From positions 124,001 through 188,000 of the forward strand of contig JAHBTB010000002.1 in NCBI GenBank assembly GCA_019638795.1: DNA of 64,000 bases. The letters are read 5' to 3'. Both the position numbers and the translations under genes were made by a program. The notes below the pieces were generated by a model that searched no databases, was not told the DNA's origin, and saw only the letters and a list, made by a program, of their open reading frames with translations. This DNA is from Fimbriimonadaceae bacterium. GTDB taxonomy: Bacteria; Armatimonadota; Fimbriimonadia; Fimbriimonadales; Fimbriimonadaceae. The number at the start of each line of letters is the position of its first letter. The stretch's first letter is position 1. Positions 1-9,029 of this stretch are shown here, piece after piece.

Positions 1-977
1 AGGGTCTTCTCCGCTTCGTCGGCATAGGACGGGTCGCCGGTCAGGGCGTGGAGGCGGAGGGAGAGGTCGAGCCAGGTCGCCGACGAGCACGTCTCGACAA
101 ACCCAGTCGGGGTAAAGAACCCCCGGGGGTTGAACACCTCCATGTGGGTCGCCACGCCTCCCCACGGGCCACCCAACGGGTTGAGGTGGTGACGGCGGAC
201 GTCGTCGTAGAGCGCCACGACGGCCTGGAGGGCTTGGTCGTCGTCCAGCGCCTTGCCTGCTTCGAGCATGCCGACCAGGCACCAGAGGATCTGATACACC
301 TTGCCAGTCCCCACCTTGCTCACGTCGCACCCGGGGCGGGCAGAAAGGAGTCCGAGTCCTTGGGCGTCGGCGTACCGGAGTTCCTCGATCGCCGTCGTGG
401 CGAAGCGCAGGTCACTGGTCACCTGGGAGAGCAGGGCAAGGGGCTCGACCATGACCAAGCTGCTCAGGCCCGCGTGGTTACCCTGGTGAACGAGGTGCCG
501 GCCTTCGCTCACCGTCCGGACGACCAGACTGCCGATGCGCTCGGCGACTTGAAGGGCGTCCGGGCGGCCTGTCGCCAGGAGCCCGAGCACCAGCCAGGCG
601 TGCACCCACAGGTCCCACGTCCTCTGCCCCCCGACATGTTCCGACGTGAACCGGGCCAGCGACCCCGACGGGTACGTCCCCAGGTAGCCGTCGGGTTCCT
701 GCCATCCCGCCAACGCCTCGACGACCCGACCGATTGAGCGGTCCAGATCTTCGTCGCCGGTCCGACCCGCCGCCAGGCTCGCCGCCACCAACCACTTGCC
801 GACGTGCTCGCCATACCAGTCGCCACCGTGGCTCGCTTCCCGGGAGGTCGGCGAGAACATCGCGACCGGTTCGGACTCCTCGTCGATGACAAAAGACTTG
901 AGCCTTCGTTCGACACTCAGGTCGACCGCCCGCCTCAGGGGCTCGGACGTGAAGCGGAAGCGGACGGAATCCGGCAT
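1..977 (-). CDS. Glycoside hydrolase family 127-like (beta-L-arabinofuranosidase, DUF1680), 3' end cut by window
   Basis: The reading frame starts with ATG at 977 and runs off the left edge, giving about 325 residues of a family usually 600 or more long. GH127 enzymes are zinc-cysteine glycosidases that release arabinofuranose. The (alpha/alpha)6 repeats are visible: HVGKWLVAASLAAGRTGD at residues 58-75, then a Q-x-PDGYLGTY segment at 93-102. The motif ETC at 295-297 matches the Glu and Cys zinc ligands of the family. The catalytic Cys pair further on lies outside the window. The start overlaps the stop of the upstream gene (TGATG), so the two are probably translationally coupled. The exact sugar specificity cannot be told from sequence. 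Confidence 0.85.
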   Translation of the reverse strand, partial: MPDSVRFRFTSEPLRRAVDLSVERRLKSFVIDEESEPVAMFSPTSREASHGGDWYGEHVGKWLVAASLAAGRTGDEDLDRSIGRVVEALAGWQEPDGYLGTYPSGSLARFTSEHVGGQRTWDLWVHAWLVLGLLATGRPDALQVAERIGSLVVRTVSEGRHLVHQGNHAGLSSLVMVEPLALLSQVTSDLRFATTAIEELRYADAQGLGLLSARPGCDVSKVGTGKVYQILWCLVGMLEAGKALDDDQALQAVVALYDDVRRHHLNPLGGPWGGVATHMEVFNPRGFFTPTGFVETCSSATWLDLSLRLHALTGDPSYADEAEKT

Positions 978-3097
978 CAGGCCAGGCCACCCGACAACGG
1001 AGCAATCGTGGGAGTCCCGGCACCGAAGCAGCCAGACTCGACCATGAACGCGACCGCCCCGCTGAGGATCGGGTCGGCTTCGTCCGTGACCTGCAGGACC
1101 GGGACGCCGTCGATGGTCAACCGGAGGGTCGGGCCCGAGACCTCGACGCAGAACTCATAGTCGTGGAAGGGTTCCCAAGCGAACGGGGCCTGGGCGACGA
1201 CCCGCCGCTCGTGGTCGACCTTGTCGAGGCGGACTTCGCCGGCTCCGCCGAACACAAAGGCGTAGAACTGCCTCATCCCCCGGCACCGCACGGCGAGCCC
1301 GGCTGACGTGGCCATCCGCGGCGTGACCCGGGCCGTGACGCGATAGTCGGTCCACTCACGGTTTCCCTGGATGAGGAGGCCGGTGCCCTCGTTGTGGGTG
1401 AGGAACTCATAGGCGTCCCGGACGTATTGGAACCGGTCGACGGCCTGGCCCCAGGCCCTGGCCCACATCGTTCCCTTCACCGGCGGCCACGAGGTCGTCG
1501 GCACCCCCGACCAATCGACTGTGTCAATCAGGAGCCGGCCGCTCTCTAACGCGACACCAAGTTCGTGAACCGGATACCCACCTTGGTCACCGATCGTCCA
1601 CGCGACCTCGGTCGTCTCGCCTTCGGCCAGATGGAAGGCCGGCCCGTCCACCGTGACCGTCTCGTCGTTCTCGTCATATCGACCGATAAAGAACCTTCCC
1701 TTTGTGCCGGCGGCGAGGCCAGAAAGTATGGCCTTGACGGTGTGCCCGGGATAGAGCGTCGGGCTGGCGACAAGGACGTAGCCGGTCACCACGTCCTTGA
1801 ACTCCGGCGGGATGAACGTCGGGGTGGAGGCACGGACGGCGGCGTGGCGGGCGTCGACGACCAACCCGCCGAGGCCGTCTGCCTCGGCCTGGCTGATGTT
1901 GTGGACGGCACCGGGACGGTCGGCACAACGCCAGCCCTGGACACTCCCCGGGAACGAAAAGTGGAACTTGGCCCCGCCCTTGGGAGCCAGCCGAGGCAGT
2001 CCCGCCAAGGCACGTCCCGCGTCGGCGACGGCGACCGCCTCGGAAACGGCGTCCGTGATCGCCCGCCCCGTGTCGGCTGACGGCAGGTAGAGCCGGTCAG
2101 CGACCGGGCCGCGCCAGTCCTTGACCGCCAAGCCCGGCAAACCACGGAGCACCCCGAGAACCGTGCCGACGTTGCCCGAGTTGCAGTCGGTGTCCCACCC
2201 CGAGGTGTTGACGATCGACATGGAGGTGTCGAAGCATCCCCGCCCATGCAACAGGCTCATGATGACGACGCCGTGGTTGGGCACAAGGTGGCAGTTGCCC
2301 ACAAACCGGTCGTAGCCGTACTCACGGTCGAGGAAGGCCCGCGCCTGGCGCCACGTGTCACCCCGGGCAATACCCTCCCGCAGTTCGTCGATCAGCCGAC
2401 GCACGACGCAATCCGGCGGGACAAGGGAAGCCGCCTCGGCGACGACGCTCTCGATGTCGCGGCGAACAAAGGCCAACGCGACCATGGCGGCGACGACTTG
2501 GGCGCCGTAGACCGCCTCACCGTCGTGGCTGACGCTGGCCGCCCGCCGGGCGAAGTCGGCGGCCCGCTCGGGGTCGCCGGGATTGACGAGACCCCATCCG
2601 TCAATGAAGATCTGGCTGCCGATTTGCTCGGAAACGATCTGCGAGTTGAGGGCGGCCGAACCGCTTTGCGGAGCCGGCACACCGCTCTTCAGCCGCAAAT
2701 AGGCGGTGTGCTCCGTCGAGTTGCCCAGGCCGCCCCACCACAGGATCGTCTTCTCTTCGACCAGATAGTTCAGCCATGTCCGGCCGATTTGTTCAGGGGT
2801 AAGGCCTGGGTCATAGCCGGAGTCTTCAAGAGCGCGAAGAAAGGTCAGTGTCCCCGAGATGTCGTCGTCGGTGACAATGAGGCGGCGGGCGCGCTTCTCA
2901 TGGACGTAGTAGGTGATTTCGCCGAACTCGGCCTCAATGCGGTCTTGGCTCCAATTCTCTACCGGACGGCCCAGGTAGACGCCGATCAACTTGCCCAACA
3001 CACCCGCATAGACCCGCTCGGCGTAGGACGGGTGCGAGGCGTGGCCGACCGGTTCGGGCACCGGTGGCGAGGCGAGGGAAGTCGGAGGGACGATCAT
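977..3097 (-). CDS. ADP-ribosylglycohydrolase family protein with C-terminal beta-sandwich region
   Basis: A 706-residue protein. Residues 25-325 form an ADP-ribosylglycohydrolase (ARH) fold. It has the metal-binding TDDD at 76-79 and a second metal motif, GWDTDCNSG, at 300-308. Both acidic clusters are intact, so a Mg-dependent hydrolase of ribosyl N- or O-glycosides is plausible. Residues 380-700 look all-beta, and 550-690 resemble the DUF1080/laminin-G type carbohydrate-associated domains. Such ARH fusions occur in sugar-utilisation clusters rather than in protein de-ADP-ribosylation, and the neighbouring GH127 gene and nearby ribokinase fit that reading. The start overlaps the upstream stop by four bases. 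The natural substrate is unknown. Confidence 0.82.
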   Translation of the reverse strand: MIVPPTSLASPPVPEPVGHASHPSYAERVYAGVLGKLIGVYLGRPVENWSQDRIEAEFGEITYYVHEKRARRLIVTDDDISGTLTFLRALEDSGYDPGLTPEQIGRTWLNYLVEEKTILWWGGLGNSTEHTAYLRLKSGVPAPQSGSAALNSQIVSEQIGSQIFIDGWGLVNPGDPERAADFARRAASVSHDGEAVYGAQVVAAMVALAFVRRDIESVVAEAASLVPPDCVVRRLIDELREGIARGDTWRQARAFLDREYGYDRFVGNCHLVPNHGVVIMSLLHGRGCFDTSMSIVNTSGWDTDCNSGNVGTVLGVLRGLPGLAVKDWRGPVADRLYLPSADTGRAITDAVSEAVAVADAGRALAGLPRLAPKGGAKFHFSFPGSVQGWRCADRPGAVHNISQAEADGLGGLVVDARHAAVRASTPTFIPPEFKDVVTGYVLVASPTLYPGHTVKAILSGLAAGTKGRFFIGRYDENDETVTVDGPAFHLAEGETTEVAWTIGDQGGYPVHELGVALESGRLLIDTVDWSGVPTTSWPPVKGTMWARAWGQAVDRFQYVRDAYEFLTHNEGTGLLIQGNREWTDYRVTARVTPRMATSAGLAVRCRGMRQFYAFVFGGAGEVRLDKVDHERRVVAQAPFAWEPFHDYEFCVEVSGPTLRLTIDGVPVLQVTDEADPILSGAVAFMVESGCFGAGTPTIAPLSGGLA

Positions 3098-4200
3098 GAC
3101 TTTTTCAGGAGGATTGTGGCCAGGGGTCGCGAACCAGTTTTGAGCTCCACCTTGGCCGTGACGCTCTTGCCCGCCATAAGAGCCCGTCGCACCGCCCCGA
3201 GCAGTTCCTCGGGCGGGCCGACCAACTCGGCGTCGATGTCGAACGTGCGGGTCAGGGCCGTCGCGGGGACCGCCGTGCCGGAACCGTTGTCCGGAACCCC
3301 CTTCAGCTTCAAGACGAACCGCATGTCGTCGGGAGCCTGGAGACCTTGCCGCGACATTTCTTGAGCGACCGCCTCACGTAGTTTGGCACTGAGGTCGGGC
3401 GGCAAGTCGGCGACTTGCGCCACCGCCTGCGCCCGGCCCGACAAGACCTTGGCCCGACAGGTGAGCCCGGCGCGGGGGTCGACCGCCCGGGCCGACGAGA
3501 CGCTGCCACCGACCGCCTCGACACTCAACTCGGTCACGTCTCCCGGCGCGAACGGCTGGTCGTCACGGAGTTTCAGGTCGTATCCCTTGAGAGCTGCCGT
3601 CGCCGATTTCACCAAGTCTTGGCCCAGGAGCTGGCTGGACACGACCGTCCCCCCGGACGTCGACTGCCGGAGGACGACTCCCGCCGACGGCTCCACCACG
3701 ATGTTCGAGACGCGTAGCTCGCCGGATTCGGTCGCCCTCGCGACGGACGGCCCGGCCAGACTTGCCTTGCAGACGATCCGGTTGGGGTCGTACACCGTGC
3801 CGACCGCTTGGCCCGGCGGGACGATGCCGTCCGGACCGGGCTTGGCGGACATCTTGAAGATTCCGTCGCTTGGCGCGACGAACACCTGGGGCGCGCCCTG
3901 GCTGCTTGTGGTGTATGTGAAGACGGGCTGACCCCTCTTGACCGGCCCGAAGTCGTCGACGAGCGTGTCGACTACGTGGACCGGGGTGTCGAATACCGCC
4001 GGCTCGCCCGCCAACTCCAACTTGACCTTGTCCGCCGACACCGTCTCGTCGACCGCATAGGTGAAGGCATAGACAAAGCCACCGATGACAAGGGCGACGA
4101 CGACGTAGCCGAACCGCTCCAGCCAGGTCATGTACTTGGCATAGACGCGGCGCAACGCCCGGTTTTGGGTGCGCCAGTCGGGAGGCAAAGGGGATCTCAT
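3094..4200 (-). CDS. Membrane-fusion (HlyD-like) protein of an ABC exporter
   Basis: A 368-residue protein with a short cytoplasmic N-terminus, one transmembrane helix at about 29-48 and a long extracytoplasmic region. The segment around residues 75-130 has the beta-rich, lipoyl-like pattern of HlyD/periplasmic adaptor proteins (a 'gets loaded, goes public' hairpin with VKRGQPVF and VPPGQAVG). No clear TolC-docking coiled coil is visible, so it may be a minimal adaptor. It overlaps both neighbours by ATGA, directly after two ABC half-transporters, which supports a role in the same transport complex. Overall family similarity is weak, so the name rests partly on context. Confidence 0.6.
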   Translation of the reverse strand: MRSPLPPDWRTQNRALRRVYAKYMTWLERFGYVVVALVIGGFVYAFTYAVDETVSADKVKLELAGEPAVFDTPVHVVDTLVDDFGPVKRGQPVFTYTTSSQGAPQVFVAPSDGIFKMSAKPGPDGIVPPGQAVGTVYDPNRIVCKASLAGPSVARATESGELRVSNIVVEPSAGVVLRQSTSGGTVVSSQLLGQDLVKSATAALKGYDLKLRDDQPFAPGDVTELSVEAVGGSVSSARAVDPRAGLTCRAKVLSGRAQAVAQVADLPPDLSAKLREAVAQEMSRQGLQAPDDMRFVLKLKGVPDNGSGTAVPATALTRTFDIDAELVGPPEELLGAVRRALMAGKSVTAKVELKTGSRPLATILLKKS

Positions 4201-5987
4201 GGGTTCACCGTCACTGTCGTCCTTTCATGGGCTTGGTTCATGCGCTGGTACAGGCCGCCGCTTCGCAATAGTTGTCCGTGCGTTCCGCGCTCCACCACGG
4301 CGCCTTTGTCCATCACGACGATCTCATCGGCGTCGACGACGGTGTGCAGGCGGTGGGTGACAAGCAGAACGGCCCGGCCCCGGCTGACGCGACGGACGAC
4401 CGCCATCACCAAGGCTTCGGTCTCGGCGTCGAGGGCCGATGTGGGTTCGTCGAGGAGCAGGAGCTTGGGGTCGCCCAGCACCGCCCGGGCAAGCCCGATC
4501 CGTTGCCGCTGGCCTTCCGACAGCCCGGCGCCACTGGCCAGATCCGTGTCCAATCCGTGGCCCAACCCGGCGAGCCATGGCCCAAGGCCTACCTCGTCCA
4601 TCACCGCCGCAAGGCGGTCGTCACTGGCCTCCGGGTCGGCGACAAGGAGGTTGTCGCGGACCGAGCCGGCAAAGATGAACGTGTGTTGGTTGACCACGCC
4701 GCATTGGCGGCGGAAGGTGGACGCCCGGAGGGCGTCGACGTCCTTGCCGTCGAGCAAGACTTGTCCGGAGTCCCGGCCGACCAACCGCAACGCGACCGAG
4801 ACGAGGGTGCTCTTGCCCGCTCCGCTCGGCCCCACGACGGCGACCATCTTTCCGGGGGACAGGGTGAGGTCCACATCCCGGAGCACGGGGCCGATCCCCG
4901 GCCTGGACGCCGAGACCCCCACCATCTCCAACCTTCCGGAAAAGTCGCCCAGCGGCACCGCCCCCGGGGCGTCGGCGGCGTCCTCCGGCGCGGTCAGGAT
5001 CTGCATCAGGCGGTCGGCCGAGACCATGGTCTGCCAAATCCAGCATCCAAAGTTGACGATCCGCTCCAAGGGGAACGCCAACCGGCCCAAATAGGCGATC
5101 ATCGGCACCGTCATGCCCAGGGTCATCTGCCCAAACACGACCTTACGGATGAGATAGACATAGATCGTCGTCTGCTTCAGGTAGGGCAAGAGCTTTTGGG
5201 TCGCGAACTCGAAGCCGACAAGGATGAGATACCCCTGGGCGGCGACCCGCTGCACGCCGATGTTCGCCTTGGTGTTCCGAAGTCGCTCGAACCGCGACCG
5301 GCCGAGCGCCTTGATCGTGGAAAAACTGGACGCCGCCTCCATGACCGAGGCGTCGCGGAGCTCGCAGAGCTTCAGGCGGCGGCGGTCGTAGACCCGGCCG
5401 TAGTGGGTCACCCAGACGAACAAGATGGTCCAGGGCACCAAGAACCCGAGGACGACCAGGGTGAGGACCGGGTCGACACTGACGGCGGCGACAAGGATCA
5501 GGGCGAACTCCACCAGCATCGTGCAGGTAGGCAGTATCCGGACCAGCATGTGGGCGATCCGGTCGGCGTCGGTGCTGACCCGGAACTGCATCTGGCCGAC
5601 CGGCACGGACTCGACCTCCTCCAGTGCGATCCGCTGGATCCGGGCGTACATCCGACGGCGGATGTCGAGGCCCACGAGCATCTCGGCGGTCGAATAAATG
5701 TAGGTCCTCAAGGCCGAAAGCAGATAGACCGACGCGGCAAGGCCGGCAAGGACACAGGCGATCCTCACCGCCAGGTTCCAGTCCCGGGCGGGAAAGGCCT
5801 GGTCGATGATGGACTTGCCCAGCCAGGGCATCGTCAAGTTGAGCAACGTGACCGAGACGTCGATCAGACAGACGAGAAGGAGTCGGTGGATCTGCGGCCG
5901 GAGGAAACGCAGGACGTACTTGAAGGCCTTCCACGAGCCTCGCGAGACCTCCTGTCCCAAGTAGCCCGACTCAACTGCTTCGGCCAT
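4197..5987 (-). CDS. ABC transporter, fused permease and ATP-binding half (subunit 2)
   Basis: A 596-residue type-IV ABC half-transporter. The six-helix membrane domain spans roughly 30-315 and the nucleotide-binding domain 350-590. Walker A is GPSGAGKS at 386-393, the signature is LSEGQ at 489-493 (Glu in place of the usual second Gly) and Walker B is LLLLDEP at 509-515, followed by an H-loop in LLVTHRL. It overlaps the preceding half-transporter by 17 bases, so the two probably form a heterodimer. Substrate is unknown; the following adaptor and glycosidase genes suggest a carbohydrate, glycoconjugate or peptide. Confidence 0.92.
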   Translation of the reverse strand: MAEAVESGYLGQEVSRGSWKAFKYVLRFLRPQIHRLLLVCLIDVSVTLLNLTMPWLGKSIIDQAFPARDWNLAVRIACVLAGLAASVYLLSALRTYIYSTAEMLVGLDIRRRMYARIQRIALEEVESVPVGQMQFRVSTDADRIAHMLVRILPTCTMLVEFALILVAAVSVDPVLTLVVLGFLVPWTILFVWVTHYGRVYDRRRLKLCELRDASVMEAASSFSTIKALGRSRFERLRNTKANIGVQRVAAQGYLILVGFEFATQKLLPYLKQTTIYVYLIRKVVFGQMTLGMTVPMIAYLGRLAFPLERIVNFGCWIWQTMVSADRLMQILTAPEDAADAPGAVPLGDFSGRLEMVGVSASRPGIGPVLRDVDLTLSPGKMVAVVGPSGAGKSTLVSVALRLVGRDSGQVLLDGKDVDALRASTFRRQCGVVNQHTFIFAGSVRDNLLVADPEASDDRLAAVMDEVGLGPWLAGLGHGLDTDLASGAGLSEGQRQRIGLARAVLGDPKLLLLDEPTSALDAETEALVMAVVRRVSRGRAVLLVTHRLHTVVDADEIVVMDKGAVVERGTHGQLLRSGGLYQRMNQAHERTTVTVNP

Positions 5988-7902
5988 GGTCCTCCTCGGC
6001 GGCCTGGCGCAGCCACAGGTCTCGGTAGGTGCCCGGCACCTGGACGAGTTCGGCGTGGCTGCCCGACTGGACGATCCGCCCGCCCTCGAGCACGATGATC
6101 CGGTCGCAGGCCTCCACTGCCTTCAAGCGGTGGGCGACCGAGACCACCGTCCGACCCTTGCGGATCCGCTCGATGGTCGCCAAGACCCTGGCCTCGGCTT
6201 CGGGGTCGAGGGCCGACGTCGCCTCATCGAGGAACAAGATCTTGGGGTCGCGGACGATGGCCCGGGCGATGCCGATACGCTGGCGTTCGCCGCCGCTCAA
6301 CCCGCTCCGCTCGCCCACGAGGGCGTCGATCCCCTCGGGCCGCCGGGTGACGAACTCGTCCGCCCCCGCGAGCCGAAGGGCGTCGAGAATCTGGTCGTCG
6401 GTCGCTTCGGGAAGGCCGAACCGGATGTTGTCGGCCAGGCTGCCCTGATAGAGGAACGTGGCCTGAGGGACACAGGCGACATGTTGGAGGTAGGAGTCCA
6501 CCGCCACGTCGCGGATGTCCTGCCCGTCGACGAGCACCGCGCCACCCTCGGCCCCGTAGAGGCGCAGGCAAAGGTTGACCAGCGAACTCTTCCCCGCCCC
6601 GCTCGGGCCGACGATGCCGAGATACTCGCCCGGCTTGATCGTGAGGTCGAGGGCCCGGAGCACCGGCTCGCCCTGCCGGTAGGAAAAGTCCACCCCGCTG
6701 AACTCGATCCCTCCTTCGACACGCTCCATAGCCTTGGCGTCTGGCTTGTCGAGAAGCTGGGGCGACGTGTCGAGGGTCTCCAAAATGCGCCGGACGGGGA
6801 CCAACTGCATCTTGACCAGCTGGAGGAGCTGGACAAAGTTCTGAAGCGGCATCTGGGCCGCCTCGATCAGGAGTGCGGTGGCCACCCAGTCGCCGATGGT
6901 GGCCTGGCCCAGCACGATGCGACGGGCCAGATACAGGTAGACGACGACGGTGACGACCCACCGCATCCCCTGCTGCAGCAGGCCTTGGGTCTGGACGAGC
7001 TTGCCCGCCAGGCGCACCCCGGCCGTCCGGGCTCCGCCGGCGGCCCGGAAGAACTTCTTGCGTTGGAACGCCAGGCGGCCGGCCGACGCCACCGCCCTCA
7101 GGCCCGAGATGCTGTCGCGCAGGACGGCGGTCTCGTTCTCGACGCCCGCCTTGAACTCAAACCCGGCGGCCTGGACTTTGTTGAAGGCGAGGTAGGACAG
7201 AACCGCGAACGGGACGATGTAGGCGAGCAAGATCAGAGACACGACCGGGTCGATCAACCACAGGAGCGCACAGCCCCACGCCAACGAGTACGACGTCTCC
7301 AGAAAGAGGGGCATCGTCCGGCTGAAAATCCCCATCACGCCCGGGTCGTAGGGGTCGACGTCGTTTGAATAGAAATACGTGAGCTGGACTTCCTTGCTGT
7401 CGGGGGGCATCTGGCCCGCGGGGGTCGATGTTTCAACCCGGTTGCCGACCCGGAACATCGAGACCATGTCGGCCGTGGCGCGATAGAGGTGCTCGCCGGG
7501 AGGCCGTTGCGACAGAGTCGCCATCGAAAGCCGGAGGAGATGACGGTAATAGCGCAGGCGCAAGTCCAGCGTCGCCCGCATCGAGACATACCACTCGATG
7601 ACCTCGCGCCATACCGAGAGGATGTTGCTGACCAGCCACAGGCCCGCCTGCAGCAGGAGGATGCGCACCACGGCGTCCCACCGTTGCGGGGCCGTCATCG
7701 ACCCTGACGCGATGGCCTGGTTCGTCAGGTCACGGGTCAAGAAAACGGCCAGTTGGGCCAACGGGACCGCCAGCAGGACGAAGGCCAGACCCAAGATGAA
7801 CTTCGACCGGTAGGGCCGGAGGAACCCCCAAAGGCGCACGAGGACTTGCCACGTGCTGGCTTCTGGGCCGGCGCCACTCCTTGGGTCGGGGGATTGAGAC
7901 AT
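5971..7902 (-). CDS. ABC transporter, fused permease and ATP-binding half (subunit 1)
   Basis: A 643-residue half-transporter with a membrane domain at about 35-350 and a nucleotide-binding domain at 398-635. Walker A is GPSGAGKS at 432-439, the signature is the canonical LSGGE at 535-539 and Walker B is LFLDE at 556-560. An unusual hydrophilic insertion of about 45 residues (150-195) sits between early membrane helices and could be a substrate-contact region. As the first gene of the exporter block it lacks a Shine-Dalgarno sequence; a TATAGC hexamer ends eight bases before its ATG. Its canonical signature contrasts with the altered one in the partner, a pattern common in asymmetric heterodimeric exporters. 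Confidence 0.92.
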   Translation of the reverse strand: MSQSPDPRSGAGPEASTWQVLVRLWGFLRPYRSKFILGLAFVLLAVPLAQLAVFLTRDLTNQAIASGSMTAPQRWDAVVRILLLQAGLWLVSNILSVWREVIEWYVSMRATLDLRLRYYRHLLRLSMATLSQRPPGEHLYRATADMVSMFRVGNRVETSTPAGQMPPDSKEVQLTYFYSNDVDPYDPGVMGIFSRTMPLFLETSYSLAWGCALLWLIDPVVSLILLAYIVPFAVLSYLAFNKVQAAGFEFKAGVENETAVLRDSISGLRAVASAGRLAFQRKKFFRAAGGARTAGVRLAGKLVQTQGLLQQGMRWVVTVVVYLYLARRIVLGQATIGDWVATALLIEAAQMPLQNFVQLLQLVKMQLVPVRRILETLDTSPQLLDKPDAKAMERVEGGIEFSGVDFSYRQGEPVLRALDLTIKPGEYLGIVGPSGAGKSSLVNLCLRLYGAEGGAVLVDGQDIRDVAVDSYLQHVACVPQATFLYQGSLADNIRFGLPEATDDQILDALRLAGADEFVTRRPEGIDALVGERSGLSGGERQRIGIARAIVRDPKILFLDEATSALDPEAEARVLATIERIRKGRTVVSVAHRLKAVEACDRIIVLEGGRIVQSGSHAELVQVPGTYRDLWLRQAAEEDHGRSS

Positions 7903-7908
7903 TGGTCT

Positions 7909-7920
7909 GGGCTATAGCCC
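7909..7920 (-). promoter_or_regulatory. Candidate -10 region of the ABC exporter operon inside a 12-base palindrome
   Basis: The perfect palindrome GGGCTATAGCCC lies eight bases upstream of the ATG at 7902. On the minus strand it contains TATAGC at the spacing seen before other leaderless-looking genes in this window. No convincing -35 element is visible. Confidence 0.4.
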
Positions 7921-7923
7921 GGG

Positions 7924-7949
7924 CCTGCCGACCGAGTCCGGTCGGCAGG
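7924..7949. repeat. Hairpin-forming inverted repeat between the small membrane protein gene and the exporter operon
   Basis: Arms CCTGCCGACC (7924-7933) and GGTCGGCAGG (7940-7949) pair perfectly around a six-base loop. There is no T tract on either strand, so it is not a typical intrinsic terminator. It could attenuate read-through from the pilin genes or stabilise an mRNA end. Confidence 0.5.
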
Positions 7950-7967
7950 AACTCCGGGCCAACGGTC

Positions 7968-8177
7968 TCACTGGGAGACCGGGTCAGTGGTCCGTTCGCG
8001 GTAGCCGGGCTGGCCCCGCTTCGGAGGGTCACGGTCTTCGAGGTCAGCCTTCGTGACCTTGCTGAGGTCGACCTGCTTGGGTTGCGGGTTCTGGGAAATG
8101 AAGAACCCGACGACCACTGCCACGACGACGACCCCGACCAAGACCAAGACGATCGGTTTGACTTCGGTGGTTTTCAC
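7968..8177 (-). CDS. Small single-pass membrane protein
   Basis: A 69-residue protein with a GTG start two bases after the stop of the pseudopilin gene, so it is probably cotranscribed with it. Residues 8-28 form one hydrophobic helix (Val-rich). The remaining tail is polar and charged, with PPKRGQPGYRER near the end. I do not recognise the family. The position suggests an accessory to the pseudopilin or a membrane protein expressed with it. Confidence 0.6.
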   Translation of the reverse strand: MKTTEVKPIVLVLVGVVVVAVVVGFFISQNPQPKQVDLSKVTKADLEDRDPPKRGQPGYRERTTDPVSQ

Positions 8178-8179
8178 GG

Positions 8180-9001
8180 TTACTGCGTGGCCTGCTCCCA
8201 GTGCCCCCAGAAGGTCTTGTCCATGCCGCCGCCCTCCGACTTGTCAAGCGGGATGTACGTCGTGTTTCCGCCACCGTAACCGGCGCATTCCTCGGCCTCG
8301 GTGACCGTCTGATAGACGCCGCTCACCCGGGTGTACGGGACGTTCCCGGCATGGCCGTCGCCGAACCCGGCGATGATCTTGTCGCGGTGGAACTTCGTCG
8401 CCGAATAGACGCGGTTCAGACGGGTGTTGGCCACGGTCTCGGGGCTGACGCTGACGGCGCAGGCCGCCTCGTCCGTGACGAAGTTGTAACCCGTCGACAG
8501 GTTGCCGGTCGGCCTCGTGACGATCATGTAGGCGCCGCGCTTGGCGATTTCTTCTTGGGCCGAGATCGTCCGGTAGACGCGCGGATAGAACGTGTCGGGC
8601 GGCGTGAACGGCTCGTATCCGAGCCAGCCGTTGCGGTTGGCGGCGAGGGTCACGAACTGAGACCACGTGTAGTCGGTGGTACTGCTCGTGTCCACCGCGA
8701 CGCCACGGGCGGCGTCGAACATGATCTGCTTGCTCTTGAGATAGGGCTCGAGGATCGCGTAGTAACCCGCCGTCGGGCTCTTGGTCACGTCCTGGTACAG
8801 GTGGGCGACGTCGTCGTAGTCGTTGGAGTAGATGAGGCCACCCAAGGTGATCTGCTTGACGTTCGAGATGGTGGCCGTCGTCTTGGCCGCGGCCTTTGCC
8901 TGGGCGAAGACCGGGAAGAGAATGGCCGCCAAAATCGCGATGATCGCGATGACGACAAGGAGCTCGATGAGGGTGAAGCCAGCGGAGTTGTTGCGTTTCA
9001 T
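8180..9001 (-). CDS. Type II pseudopilin-like protein (prepilin N-terminal methylation motif)
   Basis: A 273-residue protein with the prepilin motif [10 protein letters not shown] directly after a short basic leader (KRNNSA), followed by the hydrophobic helix [18 protein letters not shown]. Prepilin peptidase would cleave before the Phe. The C-terminal body resembles DUF1559/H-X9-DG type pseudopilins common in Planctomycetes and Armatimonadota, with GDGHAGN at about 208-214. Its ATG has a GAGG ribosome site about six bases upstream. It lies 28 bases downstream of lacI and may be cotranscribed with it. Role: surface pilus or secretion pseudopilus subunit; cargo unknown. Confidence 0.88.
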   Translation of the reverse strand: MKRNNSAGFTLIELLVVIAIIAILAAILFPVFAQAKAAAKTTATISNVKQITLGGLIYSNDYDDVAHLYQDVTKSPTAGYYAILEPYLKSKQIMFDAARGVAVDTSSTTDYTWSQFVTLAANRNGWLGYEPFTPPDTFYPRVYRTISAQEEIAKRGAYMIVTRPTGNLSTGYNFVTDEAACAVSVSPETVANTRLNRVYSATKFHRDKIIAGFGDGHAGNVPYTRVSGVYQTVTEAEECAGYGGGNTTYIPLDKSEGGGMDKTFWGHWEQATQ

Positions 9002-9029
9002 TTGCGCCTCGTTGCGGGTTTCCGGGGGT

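Noticed and set aside
4272-6098. A 608-codon plus-strand open frame across the two ABC genes
   Set aside because: It is antisense to clear ABC transporter domains and has a Gly/Arg/Asp/Gln-rich, low-complexity composition; long opposite frames are common in GC-rich DNA.
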